DNA of 64,000 nucleotides from NCBI GenBank assembly GCA_023525715.1, contig CM042016.1, positions 67,394,882 through 67,458,881 on the forward strand, written 5' to 3'. The position numbers and the translations under genes were made by a program. The notes beneath the pieces were generated by a model. It did no database searches, was not told where the DNA came from, and saw nothing but the letters and a program-made list of their open reading frames with translations. Below are positions 53,577 to 64,000 of this stretch, piece by piece; the stretch's first letter is position 1; each line of letters starts with the position of its first letter. The stretch is from Cichorium intybus (taxonomy: Eukaryota; Streptophyta; Magnoliopsida; Asterales; Asteraceae).

Positions 53577-54443
53577 TTACACCCTCTGTGTCAGGGTAGT
53601 AAGTGGCTTTGCAATTGTGGAGAAGTTCTGTATGAATCTTCGATAATAGCCAGCAAGGCCCAAAATCTGACGGATTTCTGTCGGAGTTCTTGGTGCTTCC
53701 CAGCTTTCGATGGCTTTGATTTTGGAGGGATCCACATGTATCCCTTCTTTGCTGACTACATGGCCTAGAAAGTCCACTTTTCGAAGCCAAAATTCGCATT
53801 TCGAAAATTTCGCATATAGCTTCTCTGCTCTTAATGTCTCCAAAACTTGTCATAAGTGTTGGCTATGTTCCTCCTTACTTCGTGAATAGATAAGTATGTC
53901 GTCGATGAATACTATCACGAATTTATCTAGGTAAGGTCGGCATACACGGTTCATCAGATCCATGAACACTGCGGGCACATTGGTCAATCCGAAGGGCATC
54001 ACAACGAATTCATAATGGCTGTAGCGAGTTCTGAATGCCGTTTTAGGAACATCTTCTTCTTGAACCTTGAGTTGGTGATATCCCGACCTCAGATCGATTT
54101 TTGAGAAATAACTCGATCCTTGGAGTTGATCGAACAGGTCGTCAATTCGGGGTAGCGGGTATCGGTTCTTGATGGTGAGCTTGTTCAACTCCCGATAGTC
54201 AATGCACATACGGAATGATCCATCCTTTTTCTTCACGAATAAGACCGGCGCTCCCCAAGGTGAGAAGCTCAGCCTGATGAACCCTTTACTTAGCAGTTCA
54301 TTTAGTTGGCTGGATAATTCTTGCATTTCTGCCGGGGCTAATCGGTAAGGTGCTTTTGCTACCGGGGTGGCTCCTGGAATCAAATCGATTCTGAACTCGA
54401 CTTGTCGTGCGGGTGGTACTCCTAGAAGGTCTTCTGGGAACAC
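53577..54443 (-). pseudogene. gypsy reverse transcriptase
   Basis: 54443-53850 covers the fingers and palm: FRMCIDYRELNKLTIKNRYP, SKIDLRSGYHQLKV, FVVMPFGLTNVPAVFMDLMN, and the catalytic box FIDDILIYS. A TGA at 53850-53852 interrupts it; the same frame resumes through ETLRAEKLYAKFSKCEFWL to about 53577, where a frameshift moves into the RNase H frame. Confidence 0.9.
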
Positions 54444-54497
54444 ATCGGAAAAGTCGCAGACTTTGGGGATTTCCTTGATGTTCTTTACTTCTTTCTT

Positions 54498-55091
54498 TTA
54501 GTCAACAACGTGGGCTAGGAAGGCATGGTATCTTTTCTGTAGGTATTTTCGGGCTTTGATGCAAGACACGATTCGGAGGCTGGTACTGGGTTTATCACCG
54601 TAGACAACAAAGGTCTTATCATCCAACAGATGAAGTCGGATTCCTCGTTCGTAACACATGATGTCGGCATGATGGGGAATTAGCCAATCCATACCAACAA
54701 TCACGTCAAAACTTCCTGTTTTAACAGGCATTAAATCGATTTGAAAAGAGTGATCATCCAGGGTAAGTGTGCAGCCTATGTATATGTCATTTGTGTTTTC
54801 TGTTTTGCCATTAGCCATTTCTACTGTAAATGTTTCATTGAGTGGTTGAGGTTTTTGTTTTAGTAAGTATTTAAACTCGTGGCTTACGAAACTCCTCTCC
54901 GCACCGCTATCGAATAGTATACAGGCATATGAATTATTGACGAGGAACGTACCGGTAACCACGGTAGGATCCTCCACCGCTTCCGGGCATCCCATGACTA
55001 GGACTCTTCCATTTCTTCCAACGTTCTTTGTCTTCGGACAATCACGCTTAAAATGCCCCGTCTCACCACAACCATAGCAAGCTTGACTCAC
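54498..55091 (-). pseudogene. gypsy zinc knuckle and protease
   Basis: The CCHC knuckle CYGCGETGHFKRDCP is followed by a retroviral-type aspartic protease: ACILFDSGAERSFVS (active site D-S-G) and SFDVIVGMDWLIPHHADIMC. A TAA ends the frame at 54498 before the reverse transcriptase, which continues in the same frame. Confidence 0.88.
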
Positions 55092-55319
55092 CCCAGCATT
55101 AGAGGCTTGGGTGGTTTGTGGAACTGGCGTCTTGCAGAAACGGGCGGTATGACCCTTTTTGTTCTAGTTCAAGCAGTGCATTTCTCTACAGGCTCTGGTA
55201 TGATGGAAATTACACTTGTTGCATTTGGGTAGTGTTCCATTATACTGTTTGGTTGTTGTTGGGGTAGTCGAGACAGTGGCTGCACGGACTGCCACAATCT
55301 GTTGTCTCTTGGCATTTTC

Positions 55320-56112
55320 TTAGTTGGGCTGATTCCTCCCCCTGTTCCAGGGTTTTCTTTTGGGGTCCCTCTCTCTTGGTTGTTCAGTTTTAGAGGTCAT
55401 GGTGCCCTGGCGAACTCCATGGTCGACTAATCGTTGAGCCAGTCGTTTTGCGCTGTCGAAAGTGGCGGGGCTTGCCGCTTCAACATTCCCCTGAATCAGA
55501 GGAGATACCCAGATATACCGCTCCACTTTTACAGATTCTGGTGTGACCATAGTAGGGCAAAGGGTTGCCAAATCGTTGAATATGTTCGTGTAGGAGGTCA
55601 GATCTGAACCTTTCATGGTAAGGTTCCACAGCTCTTGTTCTAGCTTTTGGATCTCCCCCTTGGGACAGTACTCTTTCATCAGCATGGTCTTCAGTTCTTC
55701 CCAACTCATCGAGTTGGCCACGGGAAGTGTCAGAGCCTTAACATGGCCCTTCCACCAGGACATGGCCGTCTCGGCAAAGGTACAAGCAGCGTATTTGACT
55801 TTGAATTCCTCGGGACAGGCGGAGATATCAAAGATTAATTATGTTTTCTCAATCCATCTCGTGAGGGCAAGGACACCACCGGTACCATGGAAAGTTACTG
55901 GTTTGCAATTCGCGAAGTCCTTGTAAGAACATACTCGTGATTGGTTTGATGTTTCTCCATTTGTGGAGTCGTTGGCACCATTTCTGCTTCCGTTTCCATT
56001 CGTCCCATTCGGGTTTATCTGAGCGATAGCAGCTGCTACCGCAGCAGTAACAGCTGCTTGGAAAGTAGCTGAGTCCATCATGGGTGGCTCTGGAGTTGCG
56101 ATCGGTGCTCAC
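55320..56112 (-). pseudogene. gypsy Gag remnant
   Basis: 55839-56081 starts MMDSATFQAAVTAAVAAAIA, typical of plant chromovirus Gag, and ends VLALTRWIEKT. A TAA interrupts it before 55763-55320, which has MSWWKGHVKAL, WEELKTMLMKEYCPKGEIQK and VDHGVRQGTM. This is the retrotransposon Gag core that packs element RNA. A second stop near 55320 and one inside the first zinc knuckle (about 55165) show decay. Confidence 0.85.
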
Positions 56113-56551
56113 CTAGCGTTTCTTCTATGGGGTGGCATATTTCTGCCACAAGGATTCAAGATTTGACGTTGGTTAGTTTCTGTAAGGACTATTATAAGTA
56201 TGTTGTCGTTAGGACATGGCGACTATATTTTAAGTTTCTCTTTGTCTTTTTCTTTTCGTAGATTGTAACCATAAACTAGTATCAATCATACATATCGAAT
56301 ATTTGTACAACATTTTATAAATAAACCACGTCATCATATTGATAATAATTTTGTAGCGTTACATGATTTTTAATATGGAAAATTTGACCTTCGCAGAGGT
56401 CTACAACGCAAAAGTAAACGGGCGGCGTAACGACCCACAAAGAGTGTAATCACTTAATTGTGGAGTCGCGCCTACATATAAAACGAGTAGCGTATAGCGC
56501 CTACTCATCAAACCCTAGTCTATAACAAAATTTGAGTAGTACGAGTACTAC

Positions 56552-57229
56552 TCAAGACGAACTAGATCCCCCAGCTCCGCGTAGTGCATCCACATGTGCC
56601 CTCAGATCGGCAGCCTCTCGCTCGGCCTCCTCGGCCCTCCGCTCAATGTCTTGTATCCTCTGCTCAGAATCTGATATCCGCTCAAAGGCCTCCTGAAACA
56701 TACCCATAGTTGTCTCGTCTAAGCGTCGAAGGCGTGCTGCATTGACCTCGGCAGTAGCTCCCACATCCATGATCTGGCTGGAGGCTGCCCTAATCCGCTC
56801 CTCCTGACGGCTGATGCGTCCGACCATGACTGGTAAAGCTCGGTCTGCATAGCCCCATCTGCTGATGTCGAAGTGGTCGTAGAATAGGTGATATGGGGGT
56901 CGCAAGTCCTGCTCGCGGCTGCAGCGGCATATTTGCTCTGCCCACTCTGGTGTCGGGCCCTGAAGAGGTTCTTCTATTAGTAAGGGGCGGTGGATGGGAA
57001 GTACCCTCTTTCGAGGAGTACGCATCCATAACGGGCCACCAGGGTGGCGATATACCTGGAATAGCGGCGGTGGCGGTGGTGCATGTAAGTCGCGGACTGG
57101 GTAACGTGGGTCAATAACTTCGGGTTCATCATCGGACTCCTCCTCATCCCACTGGTCCTCACTATCCGACATTTCTTCCGGTTCTTCTTCTGGGTAGTAA
57201 GGGTCTCCTGGTAAATGGTGTCCGGCCAT
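56552..57229 (-). CDS. Extra ORF between primer site and gag, acidic and coiled-coil protein
   Basis: An intact frame of 225 aa with an ATG in good context (ACCATGG). The N-terminus is strongly acidic (EEEPEEMSDSEDQWDEEESD). The middle is Pro/Arg-rich, and the C-terminal third is a likely coiled coil (RISDSEQRIQDIERRAEEAE) ending in GAGGSSSS. No known Gag, protease or pol domain is visible and I do not recognise the family. It lies about 500 bases after the primer binding site and 440 before gag, in another frame. It is open while the rest of the coding region is broken. It could be an element-specific accessory protein or an N-terminal Gag-like product. Confidence 0.65.
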   Translation of the reverse strand: MAGHHLPGDPYYPEEEPEEMSDSEDQWDEEESDDEPEVIDPRYPVRDLHAPPPPPLFQVYRHPGGPLWMRTPRKRVLPIHRPLLIEEPLQGPTPEWAEQICRCSREQDLRPPYHLFYDHFDISRWGYADRALPVMVGRISRQEERIRAASSQIMDVGATAEVNAARLRRLDETTMGMFQEAFERISDSEQRIQDIERRAEEAEREAADLRAHVDALRGAGGSSSS

Positions 57230-57745
57230 GGTGTCTGTACGAGGAGTGGGGTATAAGAAGTATATATAAGGGGATTCTTAAATACACCTATATATAACTA
57301 AGTAATGTATACAAAATACTCATATGGTATTCTAATTTCATGTTTTGTTCTATAGCGTCATAAAATACTCCTATAGTATTTTAAATTTTATGTTTAGTTC
57401 TTTTGGTTACTGGTAAGTGTTCAGACTTGTTGTTCACCACGATTATTCCTAAGTATACGTTAATCATATCTTGGACCAATACAGTTGATTAGGCTCTATT
57501 CATCCAAGATATCATTACCAAAACACTTAAGCCTATCCGTAGTGTTCAACTCATATTACCACTTTTGTATGTTTTTGTTATGATATCGTTCTAGTATGTA
57601 TGTATGTACTTATACTTTTATAAAAATTATCGTTGTAATTTTAAAAGTATACTTGTACGAAAATGTTTTCGAGAGTTTTAGTCCCATTGTATTTATAGTT
57701 GCATATCTTTAAATGTATTGATATACTTAGTTCACTATAAACAAT

Positions 57746-57757
57746 GCTCTGATACCA
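57746..57757 (-). other. gypsy primer binding site (initiator tRNA-Met)
   Basis: On the minus strand TGGTATCAGAGC lies three bases inside the 5' LTR. It is the same site as in the RWP-RK element. Confidence 0.9.
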
Positions 57758-57760
57758 ATC

Positions 57761-60592
57761 TGTCACACCCCCAAACCGTATTGGCGGAAAAGTTTGAGGG
57801 TGGGTGACTTCATGAATAATATCATAACAAAGTTGAACAATAGTGAATTCCAAGCACACAACAATCATTTAATCAATTGCAAATGTTACAAAGTTTACTT
57901 GTTTCATGTTTCAAATACAATTGAAATGATATCAAAAAATAGACAAAAATGACGTCGTAACGTCCCATCTTGTAGCGCCTGAATTTACCTTAACAGTTTC
58001 CTGAGAATACAAGTAGTTGAAAAAGTGTCAACAATTAAGTTGGTGAGTTCATAAGATTTTTGTATAAGAAATGTCCTTTGTTTGTAAACGATAGTGTTGA
58101 AAACCAAGAAAATCCAATATTTTCTCATAAAATGTTCAAGTCTTTAAATCCCAAAGACTAAGATGTAATTATGTAAACTGTAGTGTAACTTTCGTTGAAA
58201 TGTATATTTCCATGTAAACAATTTATGAAAATATTAAGTTGATTATTTTCCCATGTGAGATACCATATAACTATACTGTGACTAGTTGGCCTGCTGCGAC
58301 GTTCTTCAGGCGTCGGAATGTTAGACATTTGGACACCTCAGACCTGCCGGTCAAGCTGTAGCTAGCAGCTCAGGTGCGGGGTTGTCAAGCCTTGTATAGA
58401 TCTATACTCAAATATTGCGCTCTCTTACCGAGACTCTGGTTATAAAATTTCAGGACTTATAGTAGGTACTTATAAAAGTACTGTGAAGATTCATCTCACA
58501 AAATGTATGTATTCCAATCAACTTGTTTACGTACGATTTGTATATAAAAACTCTTATAATCATCCATTATCATTTTTCCCATGATAATATAGTATTGTTT
58601 GATAATTATATAATTTTATATAATTATTTTTGTCATGCTCAAACGTCATTATAACATTGTGTTCATAAACTATTCCAATAATAGTCTATTTTTAGTATTG
58701 CGTCGTAATAATCATATTTTTGTAAATAATAGCGAAGTAACTTATTTAAATGACTATAAATATCATCTTTTGAGATATTTCTCACAAAAATAGTGTAATA
58801 TCTAGATTATAACCATTTTTGCTAGAAAATAGTGCCTTTATTTATAAAAACGTAGTTTTTACTAGTTTTCGTTTTTATAACGTTTTTATTCAAGATCTAG
58901 TATCTTTGTACACTTTATTTGTGATTTTGTAACTTTTACACAACTTAATATATCAAAGTGTTCATAATACATGGATCTATTCATATTTCATGCCAAAATT
59001 CATCTTTATAACATTTTTGTCCAAGATCTAACATTTTACACATTTTATTTATAGTTTAGTAACTTTTACACTAACATTATATACATCATTATGATCATCT
59101 TACAAAGGGTTAACCATATTTCATGTCAAAAAGTATTTTTACACAAATATTAACTTTATAAACTTCTGTAAATCAACATATATAACATTTAATCACATAT
59201 AATCTTGAAATAAACAACATTTATAGTAAAAGAACTTGTATTCTCCCCCAAAAAGGTTTGAAAATATGAAAATGAGGGGTATGAACTTACCTTGAGGGGT
59301 TGATCTTAAGGTTCCTTGGTAGAAGATTGAAGAATTTGGTTCTAGAACCCGGAGGACCCTTGGACAAAGCTATTATCCAATGGATTTTTGTGAGTATGTG
59401 TGTGTAAAAGAGTAAATGAAGGTATTTAGAACTTAAATCACTAGATGATCATAACTTACCAAGAAGGCTTGAAAGATCTTTGAAGATGATGAAGATTTGA
59501 GCTCAAAGACCTTTGGACCAAGCTATTATCCAATGGATTTTGATGGATGTTAGTGTGTGTAAAAGGTGTAAAACTTGTGTTATGTTGTTTAGAATCAAAA
59601 GATTGATGAAGATTACCTCTTAAACTTGTGAAAGAAGCTTGGAATTGAAGCTTGAAGATGGTGATGGTGGTTTGAGGCCGAGAGCAAGAGAAGAAGAGAG
59701 AAAGAAGAGGAGAGTGTTGGGTGAAAATGAGCTAGTTGTTCTTCAAGTTTGGTGCATTATGGCTTAAGATCAAAGTTTGATTTTTGTGCATTATACAATT
59801 CTATAGCCCACATCCTTGCCTAGATTTGAAATAGTAGCTATGGATTTGCCTTGGGACTTCAATTCAGCCTATGCGGGTGGGGGTAGGGGGTGGGGTAGGT
59901 TAGTTTTTATAAAATAGCAAGATACTTTATAAAAATAAGTGATTTTTATAAAATAGTAAGACGTTTTAGTGAATTTTTATGCGTTTTTGACGAAACGAAG
60001 TTCTAAATAATTATTTTGTATAAAAACATTGTCAAACATTTATTTTGATTGAAATATAATTCGTTGGGTGTCGGAATACGCGTTTAAGCGCAGTATTCTT
60101 CCGTTTTAGCGATTGTTGACGTTTTACCGGAATGTTTTTAGCTTTGAAATTAAATACTAGATATTATTATGTTACTTATCATATGAGTTGCCATTTCATT
60201 TTTGATGTTTAAGGCACCACATTTTGTATTTTGAGCCCAAACCATGTGTACATTTATCCGTTCACAGCGATTTAATGGTTGTAACTTCCACATACGAACT
60301 CCGTTTTCGACGTTCTATATATCCACAGGTTCGTATTTACGAGTAGATCGTTTTATGAATATTATTATTCTCAAAATAATAATTGTACGATTATCGAATT
60401 TTTACGCTACAGTAGTCTGCTGTCCGTATTTTTGACTTTTAACCGATAATTGTTTTGATTTAGCATACGTAATACTATAATATTAATAATTCATCGCAAA
60501 AGTTATGGAAAATAACTTTTCAACATATAAAATAATGTACGCTTCGTTTGACTACAGTTGACTTTTGTTGACCAAAATTTGCAATTGTCACA
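57761..60592 (-). repeat. gypsy 5' LTR (right copy)
   Basis: 2832 bp. It starts TGTCACACCCCC and ends TTGTCACA on the plus strand. Otherwise it is nearly identical to the left copy. Confidence 0.93.
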
Positions 60593-60597
60593 GATAA
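60593..60597. repeat. Target site duplication GATAA, right copy
   Basis: Follows the right LTR directly and matches 49104-49108. Confidence 0.9.
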
Positions 60598-61499
60598 CAT
60601 GTCCATCATTCACAACTTTGTTTTTGTTTTCTCACCAACTTGATCATCTAAAAGTCACAAAAGTATATGTTTGTGGAATATTTAAGTTTATTTCACTTCT
60701 TAAAATGTGTTTTTACCTGTATCTTTTTCTCGTTGTTCATCAGTTCTTTTGGGTTGTGCTGGAGCTTCTCTACCCTGTTCAGCAGTTTCTGTACCTTGGT
60801 TATCTGTAAGTGACAAAAATATATGTTAGTGTAATATTTAAGTTTATTTCACAGCTTAAAATGTTCATTTACCTGTATCTTTTTCACGTTCATCTAATTG
60901 TTTAACCTGATCATCTGTAAGTCACAAAATTATATATTAGTGTAATATTTAAGTTTATTGTAATCCTTAATATGTTTCTTTACCTATATCTCTTTTTGGT
61001 TTTGCAGCTGTTTCTGTACCCTTGTCATCTGTAACTGACAAAAGTATATGTTAGTGTAATATTTAAGTTTATTTTCACTCCTTAATATTTTCTGTTGAAT
61101 GTTTGATGAATTTACTTTACCTTTGTCTTTTTTGGGCTCTTCGCCAGTTGGTTTCTTTAGTTTTGATAAAATCAAAGTCAAATTTGATTTTGTCATTTTC
61201 TCTTTTGGTATATCTGTAGATTTGAAAGAAAATAAGAATATTATTTATCAGTATTCACAGTTTAATTGAGATTTTAGAATATTATTATTGACTTTGTTGT
61301 TTATTTGATTTACCTTTCTCTGTTTCTTCTGTATTTGCTGTTTTGGTTGTTTGGGATGTTGGTTGGTGTAGTTGCTTTAGTTGGTGTTCAGTTTGAATTG
61401 ACATTGGAACTGTCATGAGCTGCTGCATGACAGAGTCTGTCATGACAGGGTTGTGCACCAGGGGCTCTCTCAATCTTTTGAAATCTACAATGTGACAAT

Positions 61500-62850
61500 T
61501 CAGTATAATATATTAGTTAAAATTCAGATATATGTAACATAAAATATACAATGTGTAATAAAATACATATATATTGGAACAACATTAATTAGATTCATTA
61601 TTGGTATAATAGTCATCAAGATGAATTTGAAAAATTGTATTGTTGCAAACTAACAGTTTGAATTAATCCAACACATATTTGGCATTCACAATTCAAATTA
61701 TTTTATATGCATCATCATGTGATATACCATTTAAGCTTGATCTAGATTTAAAAACATTTAACAGTTAATCAATTGTGAATAAGATAACTAACATGTCCAT
61801 CATTCATTGAAAGTATCAATACCCATTTCTCATTTAACAGTTTGATACTTTAGATTGTGAATAAGATAATTAATCATGTGATATTGTTGAAAACTAACAG
61901 TTAAAGTATGATTGTTAGGTAATTGAAGAAATAAATCATTCATTGAAACTACCAATACACATTTGTCATTTAACAGTTTGATACTTTAGATTGTGAATAA
62001 GATACAACAATCATACTTTAATTGTTAATATTATAGTTTCATTTTACCAATCATAAAGGTATATTCTTCTAAAGTATCATAAAGGTATATGTTATATACC
62101 TTTATATATAGTTTCATTTTATAGTTACAATCTACAATATGTACCATTTAACAGTTTGGTATATCACATGTCTAACAATCATATATTTTATTGTGATTTA
62201 ACAGTTTTCAATGTTTTAACATGCTTTTTGAATGGTATTTACAGATTAATCAATTGTGAATAAGATAACTAACATGTCCATCATTCACATGTTAAGTAAT
62301 TGAAGAAATGCATGAAAAGTTTCAATTAATCCAACACACATTTGTCATCAAGATCAATTTCAAGAATGATATTGTTGAAAACTAACAGTTTCAATTAATA
62401 CAAAACACATTGGACATTCAGAATTCAGATTATTTTATATGCATCATCATGTGATATACCATTCAAGCTTGATCTAGATTTAAAAAAATTTAACGGTTAA
62501 CTTCAATGATTTGAATGTCATCATTCACACTATAACATGTTATATAACTTGATACTTGCTAAACAGAGTATATTGATACTTTAGGTTATCAGAAATTGTA
62601 TATAACATATCGTGTATAATAAATTTCCTATAATGGTCAACATTTACAGTTTAACAATGTTCAGACCTTAATAGTTCAATAATCATGTTAAATTCATAGT
62701 TTAACAATGTTCAGACATTAATAGTTCAATAATCATATTAAATTTGTAGTTTAACAATGTTTAGACCTTAATAGTTCAATAATCATATTAAATTCGTAGT
62801 TTAATAATGTTCAGACCTTAATAGTTCAATAATCATAGTAAATTCGTAGT
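61500..62850. repeat. Intron of the Ulp1-like gene with diverse short repeats
   Basis: About 1.35 kb without exons. Blocks such as GTGAATAAGATAACTAACATG and ATTTAACAGTTTGATACTTT recur, and at 62640-62850 a unit of about 60 bp (TTAACAATGTTCAGACCTTA then ATAGTTCAATAATCATATTA) is repeated four times. Confidence 0.75.
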
Positions 62851-63553
62851 TTAGAATAATATACCTTCAGATGTCGTGCTGGTTTCCGTATTTTTCTTCA
62901 ATTTGACCGGTTCTAAGTCTTCTTCTTCTATTATCACAGTCGTTTTGTTTTTTTTATCATCAGAAGGTGGAATAATCTTTGATTCTAACCTCGAACTCTT
63001 CCTTGAAGGTGTTGTTGGTTGTTGTTTTTCTTTTTTCTTCAACATTTCTTCATCGGATTTTGGTTTATTTGAAACTTTTGTTGATTTTTTATTCGGAGAT
63101 ATTTTGGTGTTTGTTTTTGGTGAATCGAAGACTATTGAATGAGAGATAACCGTCTAGGGTTTCATGAACCGTACATAATCGAAGATGATGAAGGTTTTGC
63201 AATATCTAGTGTTTGAATTAATTGCAGATATCGGGTTTGAATTAATGAGAGTCGTAAAACGGTTTTCCAGATCTAGGGTTTTGACGATCGAGGATTTTTT
63301 GAAAGGGTTTTGAAAGAGTTTGTAATTTTAGAAAGTATCTGTCATCATAAAGGTAATACGAAATTGCCATGTTTTTGCACGTATTTACAATGTTGCCACC
63401 GCCATCTTTCAATAAGTAATACGGAAATTGCCATTGGTTTGGATATAATTACAATATTGCCACCGCCTGTTTTAGTTGCTGATCATAATAACAAGTGGCC
63501 AAGATTAGTTCTCATGGTTCTCATTTTTTTTATTGGTTCTCATTTGAACCTTT

Positions 63554-64000
<447 letters not shown>

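Larger units (their letters stand above)
49109..60592 (-). mobile_element. Ty3/gypsy retrotransposon (chromovirus, Tekay-like), nested
   Basis: LTRs at 49109-51561 and 57761-60592 with GATAA on both sides. The primer binding site is next to the right LTR, so the element reads on the minus strand: extra ORF, gag, protease, reverse transcriptase, RNase H, integrase, chromodomain. That order and the C-terminal chromodomain define chromoviruses. Several stops and one frameshift make the pol dead. It sits in an intron of the Ulp1-like gene in the same orientation. Confidence 0.92.
46404..63045 (-). pseudogene. Ulp1-like gene, N-terminal half made of repeated micro-exons
   Basis: Candidate exons with GT-AG borders are 62865-63045 (MLKKKEKQQPTTPSRKSSRL), 61314-61484, 61121-61213, 60984-61028, 60873-60914, 60717-60803, 48609-48673, 47666-47710, 47530-47596 and 46698-46754. 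Most are multiples of three in length and encode Lys/Glu/Thr-rich peptide such as DGKGKQTDEQREKDT. Several are copies of one another (47530 and 48609; 47666 and about 48740). A gypsy element sits in one intron (49109-60592) and the exon next to it at 60614 is cut short. The exon set is my reading and may miss some. The start ATG at 63045 is the first in its frame after a stop. Function is unknown; a disordered nuclear region is likely. Confidence 0.5.

Overview
The window is plant nuclear DNA. It has GT-AG introns, plant Ty1/copia and Ty3/gypsy retrotransposons, a FAR1-type Mutator-like transposase and a plant purple acid phosphatase. It is AT-rich with very long (TA)n tracts. The repeat style suggests a eudicot, perhaps Asteraceae, but that is only an impression. 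Two host-type genes look intact: a seven-exon purple acid phosphatase (9765-14080, minus) and a three-exon RWP-RK transcription factor gene (18768-20107, plus). Almost everything else is mobile DNA, much of it nested.

Layout. 429-6731 is a decayed Sirevirus-like copia element (minus). 6732-7528 is a probable LTR remnant, and 7529-9251 a 5'-truncated LINE. The phosphatase gene follows, with a Tourist-like MITE and a (TA)n tract in its introns. 15166-24966 is a DNA element with terminal inverted repeats, set between (TA)n tracts. Inside it lies a young LTR retrotransposon (16045-23493) with two 1848-bp LTRs, a GATTA target duplication, primer binding site and polypurine tract, all in minus orientation. 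Its interior has no recognisable gag or pol but carries the intact RWP-RK gene antisense to the element. 25108-28773 holds two more (TA)n-bounded segments rich in short palindromes or repeats. 28861-34956 is a nearly intact copia element with one nonsense codon in pol. 35024-37388 holds a MITE, an unclassified segment and a fold-back element, each between (TA)n tracts.

37491-63556 is a giant Mutator-like element of about 26 kb. Its terminal repeats share the core GGTTCAAATGAGAACC. It encodes a FAR1-like transposase (plus strand, two nonsense codons) and a convergent Ulp1-protease-like gene (minus strand) whose catalytic Cys and apparently His are replaced. That gene's N-terminal half is spread over repeated micro-exons, and its introns carry a 213-bp repeat with a 28-bp palindrome. 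A chromovirus-like gypsy element (49109-60592, GATAA target duplication) is nested in it.

The points most worth following up are the retrotransposon that carries an intron-containing transcription factor gene, the (TA)n tract at almost every element boundary, and the separate palindrome families inside several (TA)n-bounded elements. No CRISPR array, rRNA or tRNA gene was seen.
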